A stretch of 64,000 bases of DNA from Duganella sp. Root336D2 (GTDB lineage: Bacteria; Pseudomonadota; Gammaproteobacteria; Burkholderiales; Burkholderiaceae_D): NCBI RefSeq assembly GCF_001425005.1, contig NZ_LMDB01000002.1, forward strand, positions 248,001-312,000, read 5' to 3'. The translations under genes were made by a program, and so were the position numbers. Positions within the stretch are counted from its first letter, which is position 1. Every line of letters starts with the position of its first letter. Of the stretch, positions 1-7,580 are shown piece after piece. The notes beneath the pieces were generated by a model. It made no database searches and was not told where the DNA came from. It saw only the letters and a list, made by a program, of their open reading frames with translations.

Positions 1-162
1 AAGATCCTCGCTTCGCTGGTGTCTTCCTTTTTCATTGGCGCGCTGGCCGGGGCGTTCGGCTTCAAGGCCGTGGGCTTCGGCGCGGTGCTGCCGCTGGCCT
101 TCGTGCTGCTGGCCATGGCGGCAGTGCCGATCTACGACGACCTGGTTGCGGTCCGACGCTAG
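1..162 (+). CDS. C-terminal fragment of a multi-pass membrane protein (DUF1275/YoaK-like)
   Basis: The frame is open from the first base and ends at a TAG; 53 residues are visible. They form a Gly/Ala-rich segment beginning KILASLVSSFFIGALAGA, then a second hydrophobic stretch (GAVLPLAFVLLAMAAVPIYDDL) and a short basic tail. The GALAGAFGF element followed by a last helix resembles the C-terminus of DUF1275 (YoaK-like) membrane proteins. That assignment rests on a short fragment and is tentative. The stop is adjacent to and overlaps the end of the convergent Usp gene, which supports this as the true 3' end. Confidence 0.5.
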   Translation, partial: KILASLVSSFFIGALAGAFGFKAVGFGAVLPLAFVLLAMAAVPIYDDLVAVRR

Positions 163-563
163 CCTTCGCGGAACACCAGTACCGGGATCTTGCTGTGCGT
201 GAGCACTTTTTGCGTCTGGCTGCCCAGCATCAGGCTGGCCAGGCCGCTGCGCCCGCGCGATGCCATGGCAATCAGGTCGCAGTTGCGCTGCAGGGCGGTG
301 GAAACGATGGCCGAATGCGGCTGCTCGGCGTGCACTTCGAGCGTGGTGCAATCCACGTTCAAAGTATGGGCCTGGCGCGCGATATCGGCCAGGATCGTGT
401 TCTCGGTCGGCGCGGCGGCTACGCTGGCCAGTGCCGGTTCTTCCGGAAGCACGTGAACCGCCGTGACGCGCGCGCCGCTTTCGCGGGCCATGCGCAGGGC
501 GGCATTCACTGCCAGTTGCGAAGCGGCGGAGCCGTCGCTTGGAATCAGTATGTGGCGAAACAT
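159..563 (-). CDS. Universal stress protein (UspA family)
   Basis: A 134-residue single-domain Usp, the usual length. It starts with the family beta-strand MFRHILIPSDGS, in which the Asp of the nucleotide pocket is present. It ends with a SRGRSGLASLMLGS loop, matching the GxxG...GS nucleotide-binding signature, followed by the terminal strand KIPVLVFRE. Usp proteins are cytoplasmic dimers that bind ATP or other ligands and are induced by starvation or oxidative and respiratory stress. An AGGAG-like ribosome site lies upstream of the chosen ATG. It is monocistronic and convergent with the partial membrane gene. The specific stress cannot be told from sequence. Confidence 0.9.
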   Translation of the reverse strand: MFRHILIPSDGSAASQLAVNAALRMARESGARVTAVHVLPEEPALASVAAAPTENTILADIARQAHTLNVDCTTLEVHAEQPHSAIVSTALQRNCDLIAMASRGRSGLASLMLGSQTQKVLTHSKIPVLVFREG

Positions 564-623
564 CTCTTGAACTCTCCTTCAGGTGCCGCAGTCTAAAGTG
601 TTCCGCCACATCCCTGCAACTTC

Positions 624-1040
624 TCAAGCGGTGCGCAGTGTACCTGGGGTGCGGCGGGCATCGATGCTCAGGCTACCGGCGCCGAAGGCAGCAATCTGCA
701 GCAGGCCTCCAGCCATCGCCAGGTTCTTCATCAGGTGGATCATCTGGTTCTGGTCAGCGATTGCGCTGTGGAAGATCAGGCCAGTCACGATCGAGAATGC
801 GGCCAGCGCCAGTGCCACAGGGCGGGTGTACAAGCCGGCAATCAGCAACAGGCCGCCGACTAGTTCGATGCCGATGGCGCCAGCCAGCGCGAGTTCAGGG
901 AACGGCAGGCCCATGGCATTGATGTAGCCGAGGGTGGCGCCCGGATTGGCGATCTTTCCTATGCCGCTCATGACGAAGATGGCAGCCATCAGGATACGGC
1001 CGGCGAGTGGCAGGATGGAGGTGTTGGTCTGGTTGTTCAT
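624..1040 (-). CDS. DoxX family membrane protein
   Basis: 138 residues with four predicted transmembrane helices. Helix one carries the family pattern GRILMAAIFVMSGIGKI, and helices two to four follow with GAIGIELVGGLLLIAGLYT in the middle. DoxX/YphA-type proteins are small inner-membrane proteins related to the quinol-oxidase-associated DoxD. Their activity is poorly known, and several are induced by thiol or oxidative stress. The start is fixed by AAGGAG seven bases before the ATG. The gap to the next gene upstream is about 100 bp and AT-rich, so it probably has its own promoter. Confidence 0.88.
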   Translation of the reverse strand: MNNQTNTSILPLAGRILMAAIFVMSGIGKIANPGATLGYINAMGLPFPELALAGAIGIELVGGLLLIAGLYTRPVALALAAFSIVTGLIFHSAIADQNQMIHLMKNLAMAGGLLQIAAFGAGSLSIDARRTPGTLRTA

Positions 1041-1139
1041 GGTGTGGCTCCTTCAGGGAATGTGTTGTTGATGGAGTCATCTTATGTCGCGCAGACATAT
1101 TCCGGAAGCCAATATATTTAGATGAGATGTATCGTTAAT

Positions 1140-1595
1140 TCAGATTGATTGTTCTTGCAGCAATTGCGCCAACTGTTGCCTTAGTTTGGCATTGGAGGGC
1201 TGGCTATGCGGATGGCCGGCGTTTTCCACGGCGACCGCCAGTGGCAGGTCCATGGCGCCCAGGTGGCCGAGGAACCAGCGCGGCAGGCGTTCGAGCAGGG
1301 TGCGGGCACCGGTCGGGTCGGCTTGTGCAACGGGCAGCGCGTGCTGCAAGGCAGCCAGCGCCCGGCGGTGGGCGGCGCGGTGTTCGTGCTCGGCGGGGTA
1401 GTAAAGCTGGTCCATCAAGGCTTCCTCTTCGGCGAAGTCGAGGGACAGGGCGCTCAGCAGCTCGGCGATGCGGCTGGGCAGCGAACTATTTTCAGAGTCG
1501 ATGGTTGCGTGAATCGCTTGCAGCAGGGCGCGGTGGGAAGCATCCATCTCGGCCACGCCAGTTTCCAGCAGCGGGCTCCATTCGAGGCGTTGCAT
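1140..1595 (-). CDS. Bacteriohemerythrin-like protein
   Basis: 151 residues from the ATG that follows AAGGAGACCGCC; the longer upstream frame lacks a better ribosome site. The fold signature is complete: WSPLLETGVAEMDASHRALL supplies the first His, FAEEEALMDQLYYPAEHEHRAAH the Glu and the His pair, and WFLGHLGAMDLPLA the last His and Asp. These residues are expected to hold a non-heme di-iron centre that binds O2 reversibly. Likely roles are oxygen storage, delivery or sensing. A second, unrelated hemerythrin-domain protein is encoded near 26 kb. Confidence 0.86.
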   Translation of the reverse strand: MQRLEWSPLLETGVAEMDASHRALLQAIHATIDSENSSLPSRIAELLSALSLDFAEEEALMDQLYYPAEHEHRAAHRRALAALQHALPVAQADPTGARTLLERLPRWFLGHLGAMDLPLAVAVENAGHPHSQPSNAKLRQQLAQLLQEQSI

Positions 1596-1673
1596 GGCGG
1601 TCTCCTTGTCTATTTCGCCAGTTTCGCCCGGCGGAGACAGGGATTCCATGACACAGATCAATCGGCACCTCGT

Positions 1674-1995
1674 TCACTTTCCCCACCAGGAAGTCGTTCT
1701 CCCTGTTTTCTTGTTGATGGAAACGTACAGTTCCGAGCCGGGCCTGGGTGGTTCAATGGCGTCTTCGACGACGAAGATCCACTCTTGCTTGTTTTGGCGT
1801 ATGAGATCAACAGAAACCCTTGTCGCTGTGCTCCGAGCGCTTCCGGTATTCGCTGATCGCGACATTCTCAGCTTCGGGCACAGTCAGTTTGGCTTCCTGC
1901 ACCCGTGGAGGACTTGCTGCCGACGATGCAATACATGAACTCGCAAGCAGAAGCCCGGCCAGCTGCCGCATGAATATAGTTCCAGTTTCGATCAT
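1674..1995 (-). pseudogene. Small secreted protein interrupted by a frameshift
   Basis: The start overlaps the stop of the upstream gene in an ATGA, implying translational coupling. The first frame encodes a signal peptide (MRQLAGLLLASSCIASSAAS) and about 35 more residues, then stops at 1807-1809. One frame over, with no gap, a second stretch continues as VDLIRQNKQEWIFVVEDAIE and ends YVSINKKTGRTTSWWGK. Joined by a single-base shift near 1810-1825 the two give one coherent protein of about 100 residues. Either the gene is inactivated or the assembly has a 1-nt error. No family was recognised. It probably forms a two-gene unit with the upstream helical-repeat protein. Confidence 0.6.
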
Positions 1996-2561
1996 GTCCC
2001 CCGTGCTTTTAGCAGTGATTGATAGCGCGCAATGAGTTCGGCGCTAACTTCTCCGAGCGGAACTTTGGAAAGGAAGTCGCTTTCCAACGCAACATCGAAG
2101 GCCCCTGGTGGCAGCTGATAACCGACAAGCATCTCCAGCGCCTGCTCAACGGCTTGATAGTTCGCCATTTTGAGGCAGATGCGGATTTTCACGCCCAGTA
2201 CCTGGCGGACCAGGTCACTTGAATCCATTGCCACTACCAGCGCCTTCTCGATATGGTTAAAAGCCTTCTCGAGATTTTCATCGTAGTAATGGAAGTGTTC
2301 GGCCAGACCGAGCCATCCCTCAACACGTGACTCGTCTATGGCGATTTGCGCGCGCCGCGCCGCCTCGGCCTTGACCAGATCATTTTGGAATGCATACAGT
2401 GAGGCGAAGTCGCCCTGAACCCCGAAAATCTCGTCTCGAGTGGTAGCGAGAAGGCGAAGCTCCTGTAAGTCCCGTTCGACTTCCTGGAATCGCTCCCCAA
2501 TAAGGGCAGTCATCCATTTCTGCCGTAATGCGCAAGCTTTTTCTTCAAAGTCGGATGTCAT
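1992..2561 (-). CDS. Alpha-helical TPR-like protein of unknown function
   Basis: 189 residues, almost wholly alpha-helical, with no signal peptide or membrane segment. Helix pairs such as KAEAARRAQIAIDESRVEGW and EKAFNHIEKALVVAMDSSD have TPR-like spacing, so a peptide-binding or scaffold role is possible. The stop overlaps the start of the downstream secreted-protein gene by 4 bp. A cytoplasmic helical-repeat protein next to a small exported partner is also the geometry of some toxin/immunity and chaperone/substrate pairs, but nothing here proves that. Codon use and GC content are lower than in the neighbours. Confidence 0.75.
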   Translation of the reverse strand: MTSDFEEKACALRQKWMTALIGERFQEVERDLQELRLLATTRDEIFGVQGDFASLYAFQNDLVKAEAARRAQIAIDESRVEGWLGLAEHFHYYDENLEKAFNHIEKALVVAMDSSDLVRQVLGVKIRICLKMANYQAVEQALEMLVGYQLPPGAFDVALESDFLSKVPLGEVSAELIARYQSLLKARGT

Positions 2562-2615
2562 TGTTCTAGTGCGCTAATTACAATACGGCAGAATATTAGC
2601 TCTCTCCCTAAGAAC

Positions 2616-3356
2616 ATGGAAAAAATACTGATCGTAACAGGCGCCAGCCGCGGCATTGGCGCTGCCATTGCGCGCCGGGCGGCGGTGGATGGCTGGGTGG
2701 TGGCCGTCAATTACCAGCGCGATGCTGCTGCGGCGGCGCGGGTAGTGGCGGCCATTGAGGCGGCCGGTGGCCGCGCGCTGGCGGTGCAGGCGGATGTGGC
2801 GCGCGATGAGGATATCGAGCGGCTTTTTGCCACCGTTGAACGTGAACTGGGACCGGTCTCGGGGCTGGTGAATAATGCCGGCATCACCGGCGGGCTGGGC
2901 ACGTTTGCGGATGCCAATCCGGCGACTGTGGAGCAGGTGTTCCGCACCAATGTACTGGGCCTGATGCAGGCCAGTCGCCGTGCGCTGGCCACTTTCCGCC
3001 AGCATGGGCAGGGCGGGGTGATCGTCAATATCAGTTCGACCGCGGCCACCGCAGGCAGTCCGAACGAGTACGTAACCTACGCAGCCAGCAAAGCGGCAGT
3101 CGATACCTTCACCATGGGCCTCGGCAAAGAGCTTGCGCCCGAGGGCATCCGCGTGTGCGGCGTGGCGCCGGGGACCACGCACACTGATATCCACGCTACC
3201 TCCGGCGACGCGGGACGTCCGGCGCGGGTGGCAAGCCGCATCCCGATGGGGCGCGTGGGCGAGCCGGAGGAAATCGCGGAAGTGGCGGTGTGGCTGTTGT
3301 CGCCTGCGGCGCGCTACGTCACGGGCACGACCATCCGCGTTTCGGGTGGCGCCTGA
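2616..3356 (+). CDS. SDR-family NAD(P)-dependent oxidoreductase
   Basis: 246 residues, a classical short-chain dehydrogenase. The cofactor loop is TGASRGIGAAIARRA. NNAG is present as LVNNAGITGG, the catalytic Ser is in VNISSTAAT, and the YAASK motif is intact with Tyr and Lys four residues apart. The C-terminus shows the usual substrate-loop Pro-Gly (VAPGTTHTDIHA) and the final VTGTTIRVSGGA strand seen in glucose- and 3-oxoacyl-reductase-type SDRs. The substrate cannot be assigned. The gene is divergent from the TPR-like gene and convergent with the next one. Confidence 0.93.
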   Translation: MEKILIVTGASRGIGAAIARRAAVDGWVVAVNYQRDAAAAARVVAAIEAAGGRALAVQADVARDEDIERLFATVERELGPVSGLVNNAGITGGLGTFADANPATVEQVFRTNVLGLMQASRRALATFRQHGQGGVIVNISSTAATAGSPNEYVTYAASKAAVDTFTMGLGKELAPEGIRVCGVAPGTTHTDIHATSGDAGRPARVASRIPMGRVGEPEEIAEVAVWLLSPAARYVTGTTIRVSGGA

Positions 3357-3362
3357 GTTTTG

Positions 3363-5132
3363 CTAGTACCAGTCGGCAGGCAATAGCTGGCCAGTGGTGA
3401 CATCCAGGTGTTTGTACGGCGGTACGCCGGTCCAGTCGGTCAGGTTAAAGACGGTATTCGAGTCGTTCAGTTTTCTTACTTCGACGGTGGAGACGGTCAG
3501 CGGTGTCTTTGGCTTGCACACGCTTGGCGGCACTGAGGGACGGACGAAATAGACTGCGCTTTCAGTCGTTGTCGAAGCGTTGCTGACTCGCGTCGCAGTG
3601 ACAGGATTGCCGTCGCCATTTCCCTGGACTAATAATGCGGTCTCGACGCTGATGCCGATGCCACGGGCGGTCTTCATCCCGCTGGCGGAAGCTGGCAGTA
3701 CGCCACCGCTGCATCCCAAGGTTCCGCCAGGGATGCTTGTTGGCGCGACGATTCTGGAAATGAAGGAGATGAAGCGACCCATGCGATCGCGGCTGTCGAA
3801 GTGAGAGTCAAAAATCAAACTCTCCAATGCCGGCGGTGCGAGAAACCCGCCTTGCAGGCTCAAAGGAGACGGGTCGAACGTGATGTCCTTATAGTAAGGA
3901 TCAAGCATCGCTTCTTCCGACGTCGCAGATTTATACAGCGCGGAATAGTCGAATTGACCAAGTACCGCCAAGCCGGCGCTTGTACCACCGATGGGAACGT
4001 TCTTCTTCATCAGTGCTATTAAAGTCTGCTCGAGCGCAGTACCTTTCCAGAAGCGGATGTAGTGGCTCTGGTCGCCGCCTGCGATAAAGACGACGTTGGC
4101 CTTGGCGACAATGGCATTGACAGCTTCGTTATTGGCGGCCTTGACACTCGGAATCACCAGCGTTTCCACTGATGTCAGGCCCAAAGCGGCACCGCCCACC
4201 CACATCTCAGCGATGTTGCCGGAAGTCGACAGGGCTTCATCACTGTAATAGACGTATGGGTTGTAGCCATCTGAGCCGGTTGCCCGGATGACGACGAATC
4301 GTCCTCCGCTGCCGGGTTCAATCCCGGCCCGCTTGATCAGCCAACGAAAGGCCGGGTCTACGTCGGGCCCGCCCCCCATCAATACGAAGGACGGCGTTGG
4401 GCGGGACGACGGCGCAGTTACCGGGGCATTGACGTTTCCTGTAGCGAAATAGGAATAGAGCGGGATCGGTTTCGCCGGTTCAAATACGGGCTCCGCAAAA
4501 GCCGAACTGGATGAAAGGAGCGACATTAAAGCCAGCACGATTCCGCTTGTCGCTTTTGGGCTGACTGCGCGCCGCCGCGTGGCACCGATAGAGAGTATGA
4601 GCAAACCGCCGAGCATCAAGGCGCTGGTTGGCGGCTCAGGCACCGCCGTAACGCCGAAGGTCAGCGTGCCGAAATTCCAGATACCTTCAGGCTCGTCAAA
4701 TCCAAGATCCTTGAAGCCATCGTGAAACTCAAGGCGCAGGATGCCATCGAGAGCAAGTTGAAAAATCAAGCCCAGGTTGCCCAGGCCCTGGAATCCAGCG
4801 TAGTCCATCGTGCCGTCAAAATCGTCGCCGCTGCCAGGGGTAAAAGTAACCCCGTTGCCGGCTGAGTCGCTGAACGTGAGCTGCATTTCGGAGAGGTAGC
4901 TTCCAGCAAAACTTGTGAGGTTAATGTCCCACTTGACGCTCGTAATTGACGCACCGGGCCCAACATAAAGATCCCGAACGATATTGCTGGCTGCACCTCT
5001 CTCATCATTATCCAGGACACCTGCAACGTTCACTGGCAGGCTCAACGGCTTTGCGTGTGCCAAGCCAAGACCCATTGTTGTAGAAACCACAATCAAAACC
5101 AGCAAGCGTTGCAAGCACTTTACGTTCATCAT
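3363..5132 (-). CDS. Chimeric exported protein: PEP-CTERM domain fused to cyanophycinase-like (S51) peptidase
   Basis: 589 residues without a stop. Residues 1-27 are a signal peptide ending LAHA. Residues 30-165 are a beta-rich domain typical of PEP-CTERM proteins. At about 168-195 lies a complete exosortase sorting signal: VPEPPTSALMLGG, a hydrophobic helix and a RRR stop. Such a signal is normally C-terminal. Instead the frame runs on into a second secretion-like segment (SGIVLALMSLLSSSSAFA) and then a full S51 peptidase domain. The nucleophile Ser is in GGTSAGLAVLGQ and the family element FIAGGDQSHYIRFW is present. S51 enzymes include cyanophycinase and alpha-aspartyl dipeptidase. The protein may be a real fusion or two former genes joined by mutation. 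No exosortase gene is in the window. Confidence 0.82.
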   Translation of the reverse strand: MMNVKCLQRLLVLIVVSTTMGLGLAHAKPLSLPVNVAGVLDNDERGAASNIVRDLYVGPGASITSVKWDINLTSFAGSYLSEMQLTFSDSAGNGVTFTPGSGDDFDGTMDYAGFQGLGNLGLIFQLALDGILRLEFHDGFKDLGFDEPEGIWNFGTLTFGVTAVPEPPTSALMLGGLLILSIGATRRRAVSPKATSGIVLALMSLLSSSSAFAEPVFEPAKPIPLYSYFATGNVNAPVTAPSSRPTPSFVLMGGGPDVDPAFRWLIKRAGIEPGSGGRFVVIRATGSDGYNPYVYYSDEALSTSGNIAEMWVGGAALGLTSVETLVIPSVKAANNEAVNAIVAKANVVFIAGGDQSHYIRFWKGTALEQTLIALMKKNVPIGGTSAGLAVLGQFDYSALYKSATSEEAMLDPYYKDITFDPSPLSLQGGFLAPPALESLIFDSHFDSRDRMGRFISFISRIVAPTSIPGGTLGCSGGVLPASASGMKTARGIGISVETALLVQGNGDGNPVTATRVSNASTTTESAVYFVRPSVPPSVCKPKTPLTVSTVEVRKLNDSNTVFNLTDWTGVPPYKHLDVTTGQLLPADWY

Positions 5133-5243
5133 GATTTCTTCCCTGGATGGATAGACCTCGATGAGGCAACGTTACCATATATTAAATTTTTGATGTCAAA
5201 TTAATAAAAATCTATCGGGGCGGGGCGGATCTATCGGGATGTT

Positions 5244-5663
5244 TTACCAGTCAATCGATAGCAACCGCGACGCCATGCGCGGCCAGCACAAGGAGCTCAG
5301 TTCATCGCGCGAAGCCCAGCGGAAGCCGTCGGCTTCCGGTGTTGGTTCGCCGGTACGCTGGTGGGGGAAGAAGCTGGTGCAGCGCAGGTGATCGAGGCTG
5401 CATAACTGGTCGCCGACCTCCACCTTAAACAGGTGCAGGCGCTTGTCTGGGCGGTAATCGAATTCTCCCAGGTCTTCAAACAGGCCGGCATCGAAGTCCA
5501 GTCCCGCCTCTTCGAACAGTTCGCGCCGCGCCGATTGTAATGGCGTTTCGCCGCGGTCTTGCAGTCCTTTGGGAATGTCCCAGCTGGCGGTGCCGGTGAC
5601 ATGGCAAAGCAATACTTGGCGGGCTGAATTGAGCACCAGGGTGCCACATGAAATTTGCTGCAT
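5244..5663 (-). CDS. Nudix hydrolase
   Basis: 139 residues, one Nudix domain. The catalytic box fits Gx5Ex7REUxEExGU exactly: G, LQDRG, E, TPLQSAR, RELFEEAGL at about residues 33-55. The two Glu of EE bind the divalent metal needed for pyrophosphate cleavage. The preceding WDIPKGLQDRGET resembles the diadenosine-polyphosphate/NUDT2-like and RppH-like subgroups. The substrate (dinucleoside polyphosphate, damaged nucleotide or capped RNA) is not decided by sequence. AAGGA precedes the ATG. The gene is divergent from the porin operon. Confidence 0.92.
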   Translation of the reverse strand: MQQISCGTLVLNSARQVLLCHVTGTASWDIPKGLQDRGETPLQSARRELFEEAGLDFDAGLFEDLGEFDYRPDKRLHLFKVEVGDQLCSLDHLRCTSFFPHQRTGEPTPEADGFRWASRDELSSLCWPRMASRLLSIDW

Positions 5664-5894
5664 GTCCTTGTTTCCTTTGCTTTTTCACCACATTTTACTA
5701 TTCCGTAACCGCTAGTAAAGGTACTCTAGGGAAACTTCTCGACAGTCACAAAGCACTGTTATAAAGTGTGAGAATTCAGAAGGCGTGCCCCCAACGCCCG
5801 GTCTCATTACCCAACCCCAAAACAATCGCGCACGCATGCCGACAAGGCAGGCGGCGCTGTTTTATTGCCGACGTTTCTTGCCAAGAGGGCCATT

Positions 5895-7142
5895 ATGCCA
5901 AAGCTGCACCAGTCGCCTGTCCTGATCGCTGTCGCCGGAGTACTGCTCGCGCAGTCCGCCGCGCATGCCGGCCATACGGAGGGACAGGACGGCAGCTGGA
6001 CTTTTGGCGGCTTCGGCACCCTGAGCGCGGTCCATTCGAGCGAAAAGCAGGCCGACTATGCGGCCAATCCGTTGAATCCCGGCGAGGCCGGCGCGACGCG
6101 CGACTGGAGCTATGCGGTGGATAGCCGCCTTGGCACGCAGCTTACGTACAACGGCGGCCACTGGTCGGCTGTACTGCAGGTAGTGGCCGAGCGTAACCTC
6201 ACGCATTCGTGGACGCCAAAGGTCGAGTGGGCGAATGTGCAATACCAGGTATCGCCGGAACTGAGCCTGCGCGTCGGCCGTATTGCGCTGCCGCTGTTCC
6301 TGTCGGGCGATTACCGCAAGGCCAGCTACGCGCTGACTTCCGTACGCACGCCGGTCGAACTGTACGCCGCGCTCCCGATCAGCAATAGCGATGGCATCGA
6401 CGCCAGCTACCGTTGGACGTTCGGCAATGTGAAGAACACGACACAAGTGCTGTTCGGCGGTACCAGCGTGCCCTTGTCGGACGACACCCGCGTCAAGGCG
6501 CACAGGCTGGCCGGTATTTCCAACACCAGCACCGCCGGTGCGCTGACGGTGCGCGCCACCGCCATCCAGGGCGAACTGGAAACGCCGCTGCTGCAGGAAC
6601 TGTTCTCCGCCATCCGCCAGTTTGGACCGCAAGGCGAAGTGCTGGCACGCCGCTACGAACCGGACCGCAAACGTACCACGGTACTGAGCATTGGCGCCTC
6701 CTATGATCCCGGCAACTGGTTTGTGATGGGCGAAATAGGGCGCATCAACGCCCGCTCCATGCTGGGCGATAAAACCGCAGGCTATGCCAGCGGAGGTTAC
6801 CGCCTGGGCAGCTTCACGCCTTTCGCCACTGTCAGCAAGGTGGTTGCGAACACGCCGAACCGCGTCGCGGGCCTGGACCTGTCGATGCTGCCCCCGCCAT
6901 ATGCTGCGCCTGGCCAGCGCCTGAATATGGAACTGAATGGCTTGCTTAGCATGATTGCGGAACAGGACAGCACCAGCCTTGGCCTGCGCTGGGACGCCAC
7001 CGGCAACACTGCCCTCAAGCTGCAATTTGACCATGTGCGCCCGCGCAGCGGCACCAGCGGCACGCTGTCGAACATCCAGCCGGGCTACCGTTATGGCCGC
7101 AGCTTCGGCGTGGTCAGCGCCTCGCTGGACTTCGTGTTCTGA
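5895..7142 (+). CDS. Outer-membrane porin-like beta-barrel
   Basis: 415 residues from the ATG preceded by AGAGGG; the in-frame ATG ten codons upstream has no ribosome site. It has a signal peptide ending QSAAHA, then alternating beta-strands (WTFGGFGTLSAVHSS, NVQYQVSPELSLRVGRIALP) and a final strand ending in Phe (VVSASLDFVF), the BAM recognition signature. It resembles the substrate-unspecific porins found next to periplasmic binding proteins in signalling operons. It begins a three-gene operon with a 13-bp gap to the binding-protein gene, so it probably admits a ligand for, or is functionally tied to, the downstream sensor. Confidence 0.87.
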   Translation: MPKLHQSPVLIAVAGVLLAQSAAHAGHTEGQDGSWTFGGFGTLSAVHSSEKQADYAANPLNPGEAGATRDWSYAVDSRLGTQLTYNGGHWSAVLQVVAERNLTHSWTPKVEWANVQYQVSPELSLRVGRIALPLFLSGDYRKASYALTSVRTPVELYAALPISNSDGIDASYRWTFGNVKNTTQVLFGGTSVPLSDDTRVKAHRLAGISNTSTAGALTVRATAIQGELETPLLQELFSAIRQFGPQGEVLARRYEPDRKRTTVLSIGASYDPGNWFVMGEIGRINARSMLGDKTAGYASGGYRLGSFTPFATVSKVVANTPNRVAGLDLSMLPPPYAAPGQRLNMELNGLLSMIAEQDSTSLGLRWDATGNTALKLQFDHVRPRSGTSGTLSNIQPGYRYGRSFGVVSASLDFVF

Positions 7143-7155
7143 CAGGGAGTTCGCC

Positions 7156-7578
7156 ATGATCAGGAAACTCCTTTGCTGCGTGCTACTGGTGCTGCTTGCC
7201 GGCGCCGCCGCCGCCGCCGAACTGGTGGTGGTGGTGTCGGCGCGCAGCCCGATTACGACCCTGCGCGTGGAGCAGGTGGCCGATATCTTCCTTTCCGAGG
7301 CAACGCGCTTTCCCGATGGCGGCGAAGTGGTAGCACTCGACCAGCCGATCGGCTCCCCGCTGCGCGACGACTTTTACCTGAAGGTTGCCAACCGCAGCCC
7401 GGCGCTGATGAAGGCTTACTGGACCAAGAAGATCTTCACCGGCCGCGGCCAGCCGCCACGCGAATTGCCCAACAGCCAGGCGGTGCGCAAACTGGTGGCG
7501 GATAATCCAACCCTGATCGGCTACATCGACCGCAACTCGCTCGATGCCAGCGTTCGTCCTGTCCTGGTGTTGCATTGA
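7156..7578 (+). CDS. Small periplasmic phosphate-binding-like protein
   Basis: 140 residues: signal peptide (LLVLLAGAAAAA), then a single-lobe fragment of the PstS-like periplasmic binding fold. Diagnostic segments are VVVVSARSPITTLRVEQVAD, the FLSEATRFPDGG turn, LMKAYWTKKIFTGRGQPPRE and the terminal NPTLIGYIDRNSLD. Short stand-alone versions like this occur beside sensor proteins rather than ABC transporters, and no ABC genes are nearby. GGGAGTTCGCC precedes the ATG. The stop lies 2 bp before the ATG of the GGDEF-EAL protein, so the two are co-translated and this protein may present a ligand to the sensor's periplasmic domain. Confidence 0.85.
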   Translation: MIRKLLCCVLLVLLAGAAAAAELVVVVSARSPITTLRVEQVADIFLSEATRFPDGGEVVALDQPIGSPLRDDFYLKVANRSPALMKAYWTKKIFTGRGQPPRELPNSQAVRKLVADNPTLIGYIDRNSLDASVRPVLVLH

Positions 7579-7580
7579 AT

